Shown here piece by piece: positions 26,358 to 35,185 of a stretch of 64,000 nt of DNA. The stretch spans positions 62,001 through 126,000 of the forward strand of contig JAIYAP010000013.1 of assembly GCA_027488935.1 (NCBI GenBank), read 5' to 3'. Each line of letters starts with the position of its first letter. Within the stretch, counting starts at the first letter, position 1. This DNA is from Saprospiraceae bacterium. GTDB lineage: Bacteria; Bacteroidota; Bacteroidia; Chitinophagales; Saprospiraceae. The position numbers were made by a program, and so were the translations under genes. Below the pieces are notes generated by a model. That model did not search any database, was not told where the DNA came from, and was given only the letters and a program-made list of their open reading frames with translations.

Positions 26358-26388
26358 CTTCAGTTTGATGGCTGCGGGCGGTTTTGCC
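26358..26388. repeat. 31-bp exact copy of an internal sbcC segment
   Basis: Positions 26358-26388 are identical, in the same orientation, to 25208-25238 inside the 5' part of sbcC (codons for GKTARSHQTE). Similarity stops sharply at both ends. It lies between the DUF4240 promoter and the PD-(D/E)XK family remnant. Confidence 0.9.
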
Positions 26389-26401
26389 ATGTTGGTCGGT
26401 T

Positions 26402-26608
26402 TTACAACGCATTTATTGCATCCTCTGTTAGCCCGGTTGCTTTTTTTATATCTGAATTTGATAAACCCATCGCTTTCAAATTTTTGGCTACCTCCATTTT
26501 TGCATCTGTTGCTGCTTTTTCGCTTTCACCGCGCTCATCCTGTTCCTTAATGGTCACATTATCTCGTGCGATAAAGTCCTGGACCCAATTATTAAAATCC
26601 ACTTTCAT
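26402..26608 (-). pseudogene. Small protein resembling the C-terminus of Rpn/PD-(D/E)XK transposase-family proteins
   Basis: Sixty-eight residues beginning MKVDFNNWVQDFIARDN. The second half, AKMEVAKNLKAMGLSNSDIKKATGLTEDAINAL, is the helix-turn-helix-like tail that ends many Rpn-type recombination-promoting nucleases of the PD-(D/E)XK family. The nuclease core is absent. It could be a decayed copy of such a gene, or a small free-standing protein, since it has an intact start and a TATATTTG box 56 bases upstream (26664-26671). It lies between the sbcC-fragment repeat and the secreted esterase gene. Confidence 0.5.
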
Positions 26609-26663
26609 GATCCATTAGATTTAGTTATTTCGAAATGAGTGGTTGTAATGCTTCTTTGTAGGA

Positions 26664-26671
26664 CAAATATA
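26664..26671 (-). promoter_or_regulatory. -7 promoter box TATATTTG
   Basis: Minus-strand TATATTTG upstream of the small Rpn-tail gene; exact TAnnTTTG match. Confidence 0.4.
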
Positions 26672-26747
26672 CTCAGTATTTACTTATAACAAGTTATGAA
26701 GCACCCATGTTGCTCTTAACCTTCAGCGTTTTATTAAACCAAATCCC

Positions 26748-27923
26748 TCAATCCTTAACCACTTTCAAAACCTGGTTTAAATCCCCGCCGATCACTAAAT
26801 AGTACACTCCTTTTGATAAGTTTGTTATATCCACGCTGGTGTTTTCTGAATTTATTTTCCCAGACAATAGGGGCCTTCCGAATGGATCAAACACCCTGTA
26901 GTCGACCCCAACTAAAGCGGCATTTGCTTGAATATAAAGTCGATCGCAGGCCGGGTTTGGATAAACGCCTATTTGGATTTCCTTTTTATCTTCCGTGCCT
27001 ACCACAGTCGCGCAATCTGAAAAGTAATTGGTAATATAGGATTTTTGTGCAGCGTTCGTCTGATGCCCCGCGCTGCCTTTAATAAGCACCACCGCGCCCG
27101 ATAAATACGAAAATTCCGTAATTTCAGAAGATCCACTGCCCATTACCGTCCCAGCAGTTAAAATACTTCCGGTATAACCTTTGTAAGTTGCAACATGGTG
27201 GGCTGCGGTTTCAGCAGGCAAAAAATTTGCGCCTACGACAGAAGTGCCACCCAGGTATGGAATAATGGGATCGTTGACATTGCTGATGCTCAAGTATTTT
27301 GTGGTGTTTAAAGGGCTTGAAACAACATCGTAGCCACAGAATGAACCATTGGTGTTCGTAATACCACTTGGTTTGTAAAAATTTCCCGCATGATATTGGA
27401 AATCATTCAAATGGGAAACGGTTGCACATACGATATCAATTCCCGGATTCGTATTTTCGATCCAAAACCGATTGGCCAGGCCCGCTCCGTTGGATCCCCC
27501 TAATACACGAATTTTATTGGAGTTTACGTTGGAGTAGCTTTGCAATTGTAGCACAAGATCTTTTAGCATTTCAACATCGGGCGCGTCGCTGTTTTCAGCG
27601 CAAATATTCCAACTGTTTTCAAATCCGGTTGGAGCAACCAGTATGTGACATGGAAGTACCGCACCAAATTGCATCGGACCAAGCATGGGTGGTCCCGCCA
27701 AAACCCCCAGGTTCTGCGAACCATTGCCATGTAGTAAGATGCATACCGGAAATCCACCCGGTGGAACCGGACCACTTGGAACAGCGATACTAATCGGGTA
27801 GGTGTATCCACCCGGTTGCGACGACCATGTTTTTGTAATGGGAATATTTGTACCATTGGTTAAAACCTGCGCAAACCCAGGGATTGGGCACAAAATCAGT
27901 GCAATGAAAAGTGTTTTAAACAT
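26748..27923 (-). CDS. Secreted alpha/beta-hydrolase (esterase/depolymerase-like) with type IX sorting domain
   Basis: A 391-residue protein: signal peptide (MFKTLFIALILCPIPGFAQ), an alpha/beta-hydrolase domain (about 35-300) and a type A C-terminal sorting domain (about 315-391, IGVYPNPACDRLYIQ, VFDPFGRPLLSG, SKGVYYLVI). The hydrolase part has CILLHGNGSQN as oxyanion strand, the nucleophile elbow GGSNGAG (serine), NDPIIPY with a candidate acid, and GSAGHQT with the catalytic histidine. This resembles secreted poly(hydroxyalkanoate)- or feruloyl-esterase-like enzymes, but the substrate cannot be named. It is expected to be exported through the type IX system. It lies alone, beside the large structured repeats. 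Confidence 0.82.
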   Translation of the reverse strand: MFKTLFIALILCPIPGFAQVLTNGTNIPITKTWSSQPGGYTYPISIAVPSGPVPPGGFPVCILLHGNGSQNLGVLAGPPMLGPMQFGAVLPCHILVAPTGFENSWNICAENSDAPDVEMLKDLVLQLQSYSNVNSNKIRVLGGSNGAGLANRFWIENTNPGIDIVCATVSHLNDFQYHAGNFYKPSGITNTNGSFCGYDVVSSPLNTTKYLSISNVNDPIIPYLGGTSVVGANFLPAETAAHHVATYKGYTGSILTAGTVMGSGSSEITEFSYLSGAVVLIKGSAGHQTNAAQKSYITNYFSDCATVVGTEDKKEIQIGVYPNPACDRLYIQANAALVGVDYRVFDPFGRPLLSGKINSENTSVDITNLSKGVYYLVIGGDLNQVLKVVKD

Positions 27924-28083
27924 GTTGAGCGTGGTGATGTAATTTGAAATGTTTCAAATATGCGACAATTATACCCAGGATGATAGATTACGTTGTATTT
28001 AATTTCCAGGATTTTTGTTAAATGAAAGATCCAATGATTATAACAACGTGTGCTTTGCTAAACATAAGATCATAAGCCCATAA

Positions 28084-28304
28084 CAACGTGGGCTGTCATC
28101 CTGAGGTTTTTTACTTCCCCCCTAAAGAGTCTAAAATAACCGAAAATCTAAAAGGGGGGAGTAAAAAGGCGAAGGATCTACCCAGGCGCAGGGCTCAATC
28201 CTCCCCTGGCTAGATCCTTCAGTCCGTTTCTTTCCCTTTAACATTTCTGGTAATCAATGATTTGTTCGGGAAAGAAACAGCCTTCAGGATGACAGCTCAC
28301 GTTG
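28084..28304. repeat. Cloverleaf-type repeat element, copy 1
   Basis: Outer arms around CTGTCATCCTGA (28084-28104) and TCAGGATGACAG (28284-28304) enclose three internal hairpins: TACTTCCCCCC/GGGGGGAGTA, GGATCTAcCC/GGcTAGATCC and GTTTCTTTCCC/GGGAAAGAAAC. A leader repeat, ACGTGTGCTTTGCTAAACA then AGATCATAAGCCC, precedes it from about 28018. Confidence 0.85.
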
Positions 28305-28390
28305 ATTTTAACATGCAGATTTTTATTAAACGAAAGTCCCAATGTCCATATCAACGTGTGCTTTGCTAAACAAAAGATCATAAGCCCATA

Positions 28391-28634
28391 TCAACGTGCG
28401 CTGTCATCCTGAGTCTTTTTACTTCCCCCGAAATAGTCTACAATAACCTAAAATCTAAAAGGGGGGAAGAAAAAAGGCGAAGGATCTAGCCAAGCGCAAG
28501 GCGAAATCCCGCTAAGGGCAGCGCCCAATTACGCCTGGCTAGATCCTTCAGTCCGTTTCTTTCCCTTTAACATTTCTGGTAATCAATGATTTGTTCGGGA
28601 AAGAAACAGCCTTCAGGATGACAGATCACGTTGA
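28391..28634. repeat. Cloverleaf-type repeat element, copy 2 (best preserved)
   Basis: A 244-bp unit. The outer arms 28391-28412 and 28613-28634 pair at 20 of 22 positions. Inside are hairpin b (about 28415-28429 with 28462-28476, CTTCCCCC/GGGGGAAG), hairpin c (28479-28491 GAAGGATCTAGCC with 28537-28549) and hairpin d (28555-28565 GTTTCTTTCCC with 28597-28607). The leader repeat with TGCTTTGCTAAACAAAAG precedes it (about 28320-28390). Confidence 0.88.
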
Positions 28635-28682
28635 TTTTGACTTTACGGGCTTTATCAAACTAAAGATCTACACTTTATGTAA

Positions 28683-28822
28683 TCGTGAGCTGTCATCCTG
28701 AGTCTTTTTTCTTCCCCGTCTCAATCTCAAATAACTAAGAATCATCAGGGGGGAAGAAAAAAGGCGAAGGATCTACCCAAGCGCAAGGCGAAATCCCGCT
28801 AAGGGCAGCGCCCAATTACGCC
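28683..28822. repeat. Cloverleaf-type repeat element, copy 3, truncated
   Basis: Left outer arm (GTGAGCTGTCATCCTGA), hairpin b and the left part of hairpin c are present and nearly identical to copy 2, up to CCCAATTACGCC; the rest is missing. The break lies about 30 bases upstream of the promoter of the AAA-ATPase gene. Confidence 0.85.
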
Positions 28823-28849
28823 CAAACTTCCATTTCAGCAATAGTTCTG

Positions 28850-28857
28850 TATCTTTG
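28850..28857 (+). promoter_or_regulatory. -7 promoter box TATCTTTG before the AAA-ATPase gene
   Basis: TATCTTTG matches TAnnTTTG exactly and lies 25 bases upstream of the ATG, directly after the truncated third repeat copy. Confidence 0.55.
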
Positions 28858-28882
28858 TACCAAAAGTAGAATTACAATACCG

Positions 28883-30427
28883 ATGAGCAAAAAACTTCCA
28901 CTGGGGCTACAGGATTTTCGAAAAATCATCGAGCATGATTTCATGTACATCGACAAGACCGAGTACATCTACCGGATGGTAAGTAGGCCAGGTGCTTATT
29001 TCCTTTCCCGTCCCCGTCGTTTTGGCAAGTCCATCACATTGGCTGTGCTCCAGGAGTTGTACAGTGGCAGCAAGGAGTTGTTCAAAGGCTTATGGATTGA
29101 AGACAAGTGGGATTGGAGCCGGAAACATCCGGTGATTCGGATTTCGTTCACCTCTATTGGGTTTCAAAGTTTGGGGCTTGATGTTGCTTTGAACCAGGAG
29201 CTGAACAATCAAGCCAAAGCGTTAGGGATTGTGCTGGAGAACATAGGCAATGCGAATAAATTCAAAGAACTCATCACCAAGCTTGCCACGGAAAGCAAAG
29301 TAGTTGTATTGATCGATGAATACGATGCACCGATCATCAATTACCTGGGAAAGGAAATCGAAAAAGCCTACCAAAATCGCGACCTTTTAAAAGAGTTTTA
29401 CACCGTTCTAAAAGACCTTGACGCTGCTATCGAATTCGTGTTTCTCACGGGAGTCAGCAAGTTTTCCAAAGTAGGCATTTTCTCCGGGTTGAATAACTTG
29501 ACGGACTTGACCATGCAGTCGGACTATGCTACGATGCTGGGCTATACGCAGGCAGAATTGGAAAGCAATTTTACCGAAGAAATTGATGCAGTTTCCATTC
29601 AGTTAAAAATGACCCGAACGGAGTTACTGGACAAAATGCGCCTTTGGTACAATGGCTATCGCTTCCATGTTAACTCGGAAACGGTCTACAATCCGGTTTC
29701 CATCAACCTGTTTTTCAACCAAAAAGAGTTTGAAAACTTCTGGTTTGCTACCGGAACACCCACCTTTTTGATCAACTTATTGAAACAAGAGGGCTTGTAC
29801 GATATTGAGCACCAGGAGCACGCCCAACTTGACTTCGACAGTTTTGACCTCGAAGATTTACGGGCTTATGGGCTGCTGTACCAAACCGGCTACCTGACCA
29901 TCAAATCCAGAAACGAATTTGGCTTGTATATCCTGGATTATCCCAACCATGAGGTCAAAAACTCCATGTACGCTTATTTGCTGGAAGCTTTTGGCGGGGT
30001 GCGCAAAGGCCAGGGGCTGGTAGTAGCCGTGCAATTAGAACGGGCTTTTTATGCCAATGATCTGGAGCAAGTCATCCGCATTTTGCAAGCCATGTTCAAA
30101 GGTTTGCCGCACTTGTTGCACGAAAAATACCCGGAGAAATTTTTCCACGCTGCCATCCATCTTCTGTTCAAGTACATGGGTCTACGGGTGCAAAGCGAAG
30201 TGATGATGAGCGATGCACGCGCCGATTGTGTGGTGGAAACGGACGTACACGTCTACATCCTGGAGTTCAAACTTGATAAAAGTGCCGAAGTTGCGCTTGA
30301 GCAGATCAAACTTAAAAAATACCACCAGGCGTATTGGGAAAAAGGTAAAAAGGTGATCGGCGTTGGGGTGAATTTTTCGAGTGAAACCAAGAATATTGAG
30401 GACTGGGTTGAGGAGGAGTTGGGGTGA
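28883..30427 (+). CDS. AAA-ATPase-like protein with C-terminal PD-(D/E)XK nuclease domain
   Basis: The 514-residue protein belongs to the family with an N-terminal AAA-ATPase-like domain and a C-terminal PDDEXK_9-type domain. Seen are the lead-in LPLGLQDFRKIIEHDFMYIDKT, Walker A RPRRFGKS (43-50), Walker B VVLIDEYD (141-148), the sensor-like FLTGVSKFSK, and the nuclease core with Asp448 (ARADCVV), Glu461 and Lys463 (ILEFK). Such genes are present in many copies in Bacteroidota genomes and are thought to act on DNA, perhaps as selfish or anti-phage elements; their role is not established. Both domains look intact. The gene is bracketed by copies of a large structured repeat (copies 1-3 upstream, copy 4 downstream). 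Confidence 0.88.
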   Translation: MSKKLPLGLQDFRKIIEHDFMYIDKTEYIYRMVSRPGAYFLSRPRRFGKSITLAVLQELYSGSKELFKGLWIEDKWDWSRKHPVIRISFTSIGFQSLGLDVALNQELNNQAKALGIVLENIGNANKFKELITKLATESKVVVLIDEYDAPIINYLGKEIEKAYQNRDLLKEFYTVLKDLDAAIEFVFLTGVSKFSKVGIFSGLNNLTDLTMQSDYATMLGYTQAELESNFTEEIDAVSIQLKMTRTELLDKMRLWYNGYRFHVNSETVYNPVSINLFFNQKEFENFWFATGTPTFLINLLKQEGLYDIEHQEHAQLDFDSFDLEDLRAYGLLYQTGYLTIKSRNEFGLYILDYPNHEVKNSMYAYLLEAFGGVRKGQGLVVAVQLERAFYANDLEQVIRILQAMFKGLPHLLHEKYPEKFFHAAIHLLFKYMGLRVQSEVMMSDARADCVVETDVHVYILEFKLDKSAEVALEQIKLKKYHQAYWEKGKKVIGVGVNFSSETKNIEDWVEEELG

Positions 30428-30506
30428 AAAGTGCGGCTGTTTTTCAGGTTCTCATTGATGCCATAACAACGTGTGCTTTGCTAAACAAAAGATCATAAGC
30501 CCGAAA

Positions 30507-30725
30507 CAACGTGAGCTGTCATCCTGAGTCTTTTTTCTTCCCCCGAAATAGTCTATAATAACCTAAAATCTAAAAGGGGGAAGAAAAAAGGCGAAGGATC
30601 TAGCCAAGGGTAGCGCTCAATCCGGCCTGGCTAGATCCTTCAGTCCGTTTCTTTCCCTTTAACATAGCGCGCAATCAATGATCCGAACGGGAAAGAAACA
30701 GCCTTCAGGATGACAGCCCACGTTG
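30507..30725. repeat. Cloverleaf-type repeat element, copy 4
   Basis: Full unit downstream of the AAA-ATPase gene. Outer arms at 30507-30527 and 30705-30725; internal arms CTTCCCCC/GGGGGAAG, GGATCTAGCC/GGCTAGATCC and GTTTCTTTCCC/GGGAAAGAAAC are all kept, while loops differ from copy 2. The leader repeat with TGTGCTTTGCTAAACAAAAG is present at 30468-30500, and CAGCGTTTTGCTAAACGAAA follows at about 30736. Confidence 0.87.
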
Positions 30726-30772
30726 ATTTTAACACTCAGCGTTTTGCTAAACGAAACCCCTCAATCCCCCCA

Positions 30773-32278
30773 TCACCGCCCAATCCGAACCACCGACCAC
30801 GACGATACCTTGTACCCATCCTTATAAGCAGGCGTCCAATAGTCCGACGCTCTTTTTAACACCGACAGTGCTTTTTTATCGACTGCAGCGCCTACACCGC
30901 TGAATAACTCCATGTATCGCACATTGCCGTTTTCAGGCACCAAAATCCGGATCAGAATTTCCCCGCCAGGCGGAAGCTCGGATTTATAGCGGGGCCAGTG
31001 AAGCACCACAAGTTCGTCAATACTCTTCGGGCCAAAGCGGAAAACCGCTGGCTGGTCTACCTCAACGGATTCAAATAGGGTATCGCACCGACTATCCGAC
31101 CACAACTGAGCGACCGGAAGGGCACTTTTACTAAAAACGAGCTGGGCTTCATGCTGGCAACTGTTTTCTTCCAGACCGCGGTGGAAATACAAAAAGCGTT
31201 TAATCTGCATGCGGCAGGGGCGGTTGCAGCACCTCGAAGCAGTCCATTCCTTGGTTTCGATAAATTTTCGGGCCAGTGCGCGTTGGTTTTCCGAGGCGTT
31301 GCCCCCGACCTCAATTGCGCTTGCTTTACCGTTTTTTTCTACAATAAAATTGACTTCCACCATGGCGTTGTTATACGGAACCAGGTTAAAATCCTCACCC
31401 AGTACATATTTGGCGTTCAGGAAAACCGGCTTTGTATGTGCCAGTAATTGATTATCGTATTTGCTGTCGGGCGGGAGGATTTCACCTTCTGTGTATAGTT
31501 TATCCGAGGTTTCAATTGCCGCAGGATCCGGACAGAACACATAGATAAATTCGTGCGAAGAGGCATAAGTGGAATCAAATACCTGGGCGGGAACCCAATT
31601 TTTGAGCAGCCGGGTTAGGCGCAGCGCTTCTTCCCCGCAACCGTACCCGATATCGTTTAAAAGGGTCAGGTCCGTCAGGCTGCCGTCGGGTTGCAGGGTA
31701 GCGGTGACGCCCACCTCCCCCTGTATCCCGGCGGCCTTTGCTGCTTCGGGATAACGTTGTTTGGCGGCAAGCGTATCTTCCGGGTTGTATCCCATAAACC
31801 GCTCCTCCGTTGGGAAACCGAGTTTAGGGTAATCAGCAGGATCGATGGCTTGCAAACTGGCATAATCGTTCACGTGTAAATAATGTTCCTGCACAACCAC
31901 CCTTTTCGTGGGATGGTGAAAAAAGAAACATAAAAACATCAATTGCCGCACCGAATGTCCGTTGGCTTCAGCCGAATTCCATTTCTTGCCTTGCATCGCC
32001 TTTATAACCGCGGCAGTGAATGCCGGGCCGGGCGTTTGAAAAATACGCAAATCAGAAACAACGCCATCATGTTCCACCACGAAGCCGACAACCAGGCGGT
32101 TACCGCTTGACCGGATGGTTGTATCGGTAGGGTAGGGGGTGTTTTTGAAATAATCACGAAACGCCAATTGACCGCCTGGGAAACTGGCAGGTTTGGATAA
32201 ATCCCAGTTCAGGAAGACACGGTCGGATTGGGCGGAGAGTAGGGTGGTGAGTAGGAGTAGGGGGAGGGTGGATTTCAT
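30773..32278 (-). CDS. Periplasmic protein made of repeated TonB C-terminal-like modules
   Basis: A 501-residue protein with a short signal peptide (MKSTLPLLLLTTLLSAQS). About four stretches look like TonB_C domains: 60-110 (VGFVVEHDGVVSDLRIFQTP), 165-250 (the clearest, YPEAAKAAGIQGEVGVTATL, QPDGSLTDLTLLND, EEALRLTRLLKNWVPA), 285-345 (VEVNFIVEKNGKASAIEVGG) and 440-501 (GGEILIRILVPENGNVRYME). There is no N-terminal anchor or proline-rich linker as in energy transducers, so it is not a standard TonB. Such modules in Bacteroidota often occur in periplasmic proteins of unknown role. Paired cysteines occur at CCNRPC. Domain call good, function unknown. Confidence 0.72.
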   Translation of the reverse strand: MKSTLPLLLLTTLLSAQSDRVFLNWDLSKPASFPGGQLAFRDYFKNTPYPTDTTIRSSGNRLVVGFVVEHDGVVSDLRIFQTPGPAFTAAVIKAMQGKKWNSAEANGHSVRQLMFLCFFFHHPTKRVVVQEHYLHVNDYASLQAIDPADYPKLGFPTEERFMGYNPEDTLAAKQRYPEAAKAAGIQGEVGVTATLQPDGSLTDLTLLNDIGYGCGEEALRLTRLLKNWVPAQVFDSTYASSHEFIYVFCPDPAAIETSDKLYTEGEILPPDSKYDNQLLAHTKPVFLNAKYVLGEDFNLVPYNNAMVEVNFIVEKNGKASAIEVGGNASENQRALARKFIETKEWTASRCCNRPCRMQIKRFLYFHRGLEENSCQHEAQLVFSKSALPVAQLWSDSRCDTLFESVEVDQPAVFRFGPKSIDELVVLHWPRYKSELPPGGEILIRILVPENGNVRYMELFSGVGAAVDKKALSVLKRASDYWTPAYKDGYKVSSWSVVRIGR

Positions 32279-32544
32279 GTTTCCAAAAAAGTCAATTCAA
32301 TCAATTTTTCTTCACTATTTTTACTCTTGCTAATCTATTGAATTATTGATGTTGGTTTGATAGGATTTTTCCAACAAATATACTACTTTTATGGTTTTTG
32401 AGGCTTTGTTGTTAGGCTATATTTTATTTATAAATTTAGCGAAATACTAGATATAATTTAAAAAAAACCTTTATAGGTTGAAAAAAAATGAAAAAACATG
32501 GAAATACAAATTTTCTTTAACCATGAAACAAAGTCGTTTTTTCA

Positions 32545-35172
32545 TCAAAATTCTTCTTTTATCTTTTTAATTATATATTCGTCCTTAGCTACAATAGCTT
32601 GTTGCTTTAGTATTTTGTATAATTCATCAGATTCCTTTTTTCTATTCAGTTGTTTTAAGCATCGTGCTTTATCAAGTTGTAAAAATAAATATTCAACTAT
32701 ATGGCTATTTTCTCCAAGCCATTCAGGAAAATCAGGGTGATTAAGGATACTATCAGGTAATGTTTGAAGTTGAAATAATAAACCGTCATCTAAGGTTTCA
32801 ATATAATTTATACCTTTATCTAAAAAAGACAAAGCCAAATCGCAATGGTTATTTGCTTTATGTAATGCTCCAATATTGATAAGGCAAATAATGGCAAAGG
32901 ACGAATCTTTGATATCTTCAGAATATTTCAATGATTGTGAAAGAGATTCGATAGATAGTTCATATTGGTTGTTTTTAGATTTCTGTACGCCAATAGAATT
33001 ATAAGCACGACTAGCAGATTTTTTTACAGAATTTATATCTTTATGGCCCTCCGGATAAAAAACATTTAAAATTTTTAAACATTTTTCGAAACAATAAACT
33101 GCTTTCTCAAAATTGCCTGTTTTTAAATAGGTTTGACCTATGCCATTAAAAGAAACAGCAGATTCTAAATCATTTTCATCGGTGAGTTCAACCACTATTG
33201 TTAGAGATTTTACGAGGTAGTCAAGCCCTGTTTCATAGTTTTCTTTTTCTATATAAGATTCCCCAAGATTGCTATAATCTATAGATACTGCCTCATGATT
33301 GGCCCCGAAGATATCCAAATGTATTAATAATGCTTTATTAAAATAATCTATAGCTATGTCATATTGTTTTTTCGCCACATTCATATGTCCCAAATTATTG
33401 TAATCATCTGCTACTTCCGGATCGTTTTTGCCATAAATACTTAAATTAACATCTAAACATTTTTTATAAAAGTTGATTGCTTGATCATATTCTCCCTTCA
33501 ATTTATAAATATCTGCTAGGTTTTTATAATCTCTTGCTTCATCAGGAGTTTCTGTTATCGAAGTCTTTAAATCTATACTCAATGCTTCTTTAAAATAATG
33601 AATTGCTTTATCATATTCTTTTTTATCTTTGTAGGCCAAGCCTATTCTTCGATAACACCTCGAGATACTTGGGTGGAATTCATTAAATAAATTTACATAT
33701 ATATTTAATGATTTCTCATAAAAATAAATAGCATCATTATATTCTTCTTTTGATTTTTTTAGGTCGCCAATATTGACATAAATAGATGCTACATCAGGGT
33801 TTTTTTCCCCATATAAATTTAAATATAATGACAAAGATTTTTCAAAGTAATTTTTTGCCTCTTCAAAATTCGTTAGTTCTAGATTTATTTGACCTAGGTT
33901 ATTATAATTAGTACCTACAGTTGGATGTTTTTCGCCTAATTCTCGTAAATTAATAAATAAAGATTTTTCGTAATAAATTAAAGCACTATCTAGATGGTTA
34001 ATGCCTTCATAACATACACCAAGATTATTATAAAAAACAGCCGCCATGTGATGCGTTTCTGAAAACAATTGCAATGCTAATTCTAAACCCATATTAAATA
34101 ATTCTATCGCATCTATGAATTTTTCCATGTGTATATAAGCGGTTCCTAAATTGTTATAATCCGCTAAAACAGGCTTACCATTTAATTTGACGTGTAATAG
34201 CAGTGCTTGTTTGAAACATTCTAGAGCCTTAGGGTATTCTCCAATTGATTCATATGCCATGCCTAAGTTGGAATAACCAACTCCTAATTCAGAATTGGAT
34301 GGGCTTGTGGATAAAAATGAAATGGCTTTTTCATACTGCTTGATCGCCTCATTAAAATTTGTTAATTGTAACTGATTGTTAGCATATGATAATAAATATT
34401 TAGAATTATCAGGATCAAGTAAAATAGCGTCTTTGTAACCAATACTTGCCGTATCGTATTTCAACATTAATTCCTTTGTTTTTCCAAACAAATAGCCTTT
34501 GTATGCTTGTCGTTTTTTGGAAATAGCGTAGTCGGAGTCGATCAATTTTTCTACTTCAATTAATTTTCCTTCTTTTAAAAGTTGCTCTGCTTTTTTTATG
34601 ATCTGGTCACTAGTGCTATAAGTTTCAAATTCGGCTTTCAGTTCTTCGTACTTTTTTGCTTGTTCACTTAGTTTCTTCTCAAAGTCAGTCTGGGCTGTCT
34701 TATTTTCTTCTAAACGCGCAGCTAAAGTACGCAATACGTTGGGCGGAATGCCATACCAAATTTTTACGTTGCCGCCAGCCACTACTGCAGGACTATTGGT
34801 TCCGAAAGTACTCAGGTAGTTTTTACGGGCGAACAAATCCCAATTAAGTGCATCAACTAGTGCAGGAGAATTGGCCAGGCCGAGTTTGGTTTTGGAGTCG
34901 TTTGAGAGTTTATCTGCGGATTGCTTTTTTTCAGGAGATTGCTGGTATGTCTTTAGTAAATTTTCAGTATAACGTTTTCGATCTTCTGGTGTCAAACCCT
35001 CCTTTTCATAAATATTAAGGACAGATAAAATAGCATCAACCCTAACTCCATATACAACAGAAAAGTTTTGGGCAATAACTGCGGGACTATTTTCATCGAA
35101 GGTAATCAACTCTTGCGAAAAGGAAGAAAATAAGCAAGTAAGTAAGAGCGTTAGTAATAAAATTATTCTCAT
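32545..35172 (-). CDS. Secreted/periplasmic tetratricopeptide repeat protein with N-terminal NSPAV motif modules
   Basis: About 875 residues from the ATG at 35172, which gives a clean signal peptide (MRIILLLTLLLTCLFSSFSQ); the longer frame overlaps the upstream gene. Two copies of a short motif follow: NSPAVIAQNFSVVYGV (about 28-43) and NSPAVVAGGNVKIWYG (126-141), the second leading into a coiled coil. Residues from about 220 to 790 form roughly 13 kinesin-light-chain-like TPRs of about 42 residues (YNNLGxxYxxxxxYxxAIxYYEKSL). The upstream gene, 13 bases away, encodes an EAD11-like membrane protein with the same NSPAV-type motif at its end, so the two products probably meet outside the cytoplasm. 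The coding sequence is AT-rich. A scaffold role is inferred. Confidence 0.82.
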   Translation of the reverse strand: MRIILLLTLLLTCLFSSFSQELITFDENSPAVIAQNFSVVYGVRVDAILSVLNIYEKEGLTPEDRKRYTENLLKTYQQSPEKKQSADKLSNDSKTKLGLANSPALVDALNWDLFARKNYLSTFGTNSPAVVAGGNVKIWYGIPPNVLRTLAARLEENKTAQTDFEKKLSEQAKKYEELKAEFETYSTSDQIIKKAEQLLKEGKLIEVEKLIDSDYAISKKRQAYKGYLFGKTKELMLKYDTASIGYKDAILLDPDNSKYLLSYANNQLQLTNFNEAIKQYEKAISFLSTSPSNSELGVGYSNLGMAYESIGEYPKALECFKQALLLHVKLNGKPVLADYNNLGTAYIHMEKFIDAIELFNMGLELALQLFSETHHMAAVFYNNLGVCYEGINHLDSALIYYEKSLFINLRELGEKHPTVGTNYNNLGQINLELTNFEEAKNYFEKSLSLYLNLYGEKNPDVASIYVNIGDLKKSKEEYNDAIYFYEKSLNIYVNLFNEFHPSISRCYRRIGLAYKDKKEYDKAIHYFKEALSIDLKTSITETPDEARDYKNLADIYKLKGEYDQAINFYKKCLDVNLSIYGKNDPEVADDYNNLGHMNVAKKQYDIAIDYFNKALLIHLDIFGANHEAVSIDYSNLGESYIEKENYETGLDYLVKSLTIVVELTDENDLESAVSFNGIGQTYLKTGNFEKAVYCFEKCLKILNVFYPEGHKDINSVKKSASRAYNSIGVQKSKNNQYELSIESLSQSLKYSEDIKDSSFAIICLINIGALHKANNHCDLALSFLDKGINYIETLDDGLLFQLQTLPDSILNHPDFPEWLGENSHIVEYLFLQLDKARCLKQLNRKKESDELYKILKQQAIVAKDEYIIKKIKEEF

Positions 35173-35185
35173 TTTTTTTGGCAGG

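Noticed and set aside
28018-28830. CRISPR-like array
   Set aside because: The repeat units are over 200 bp with internal inverted repeats, not short direct repeats with unique spacers, and no cas genes are present.
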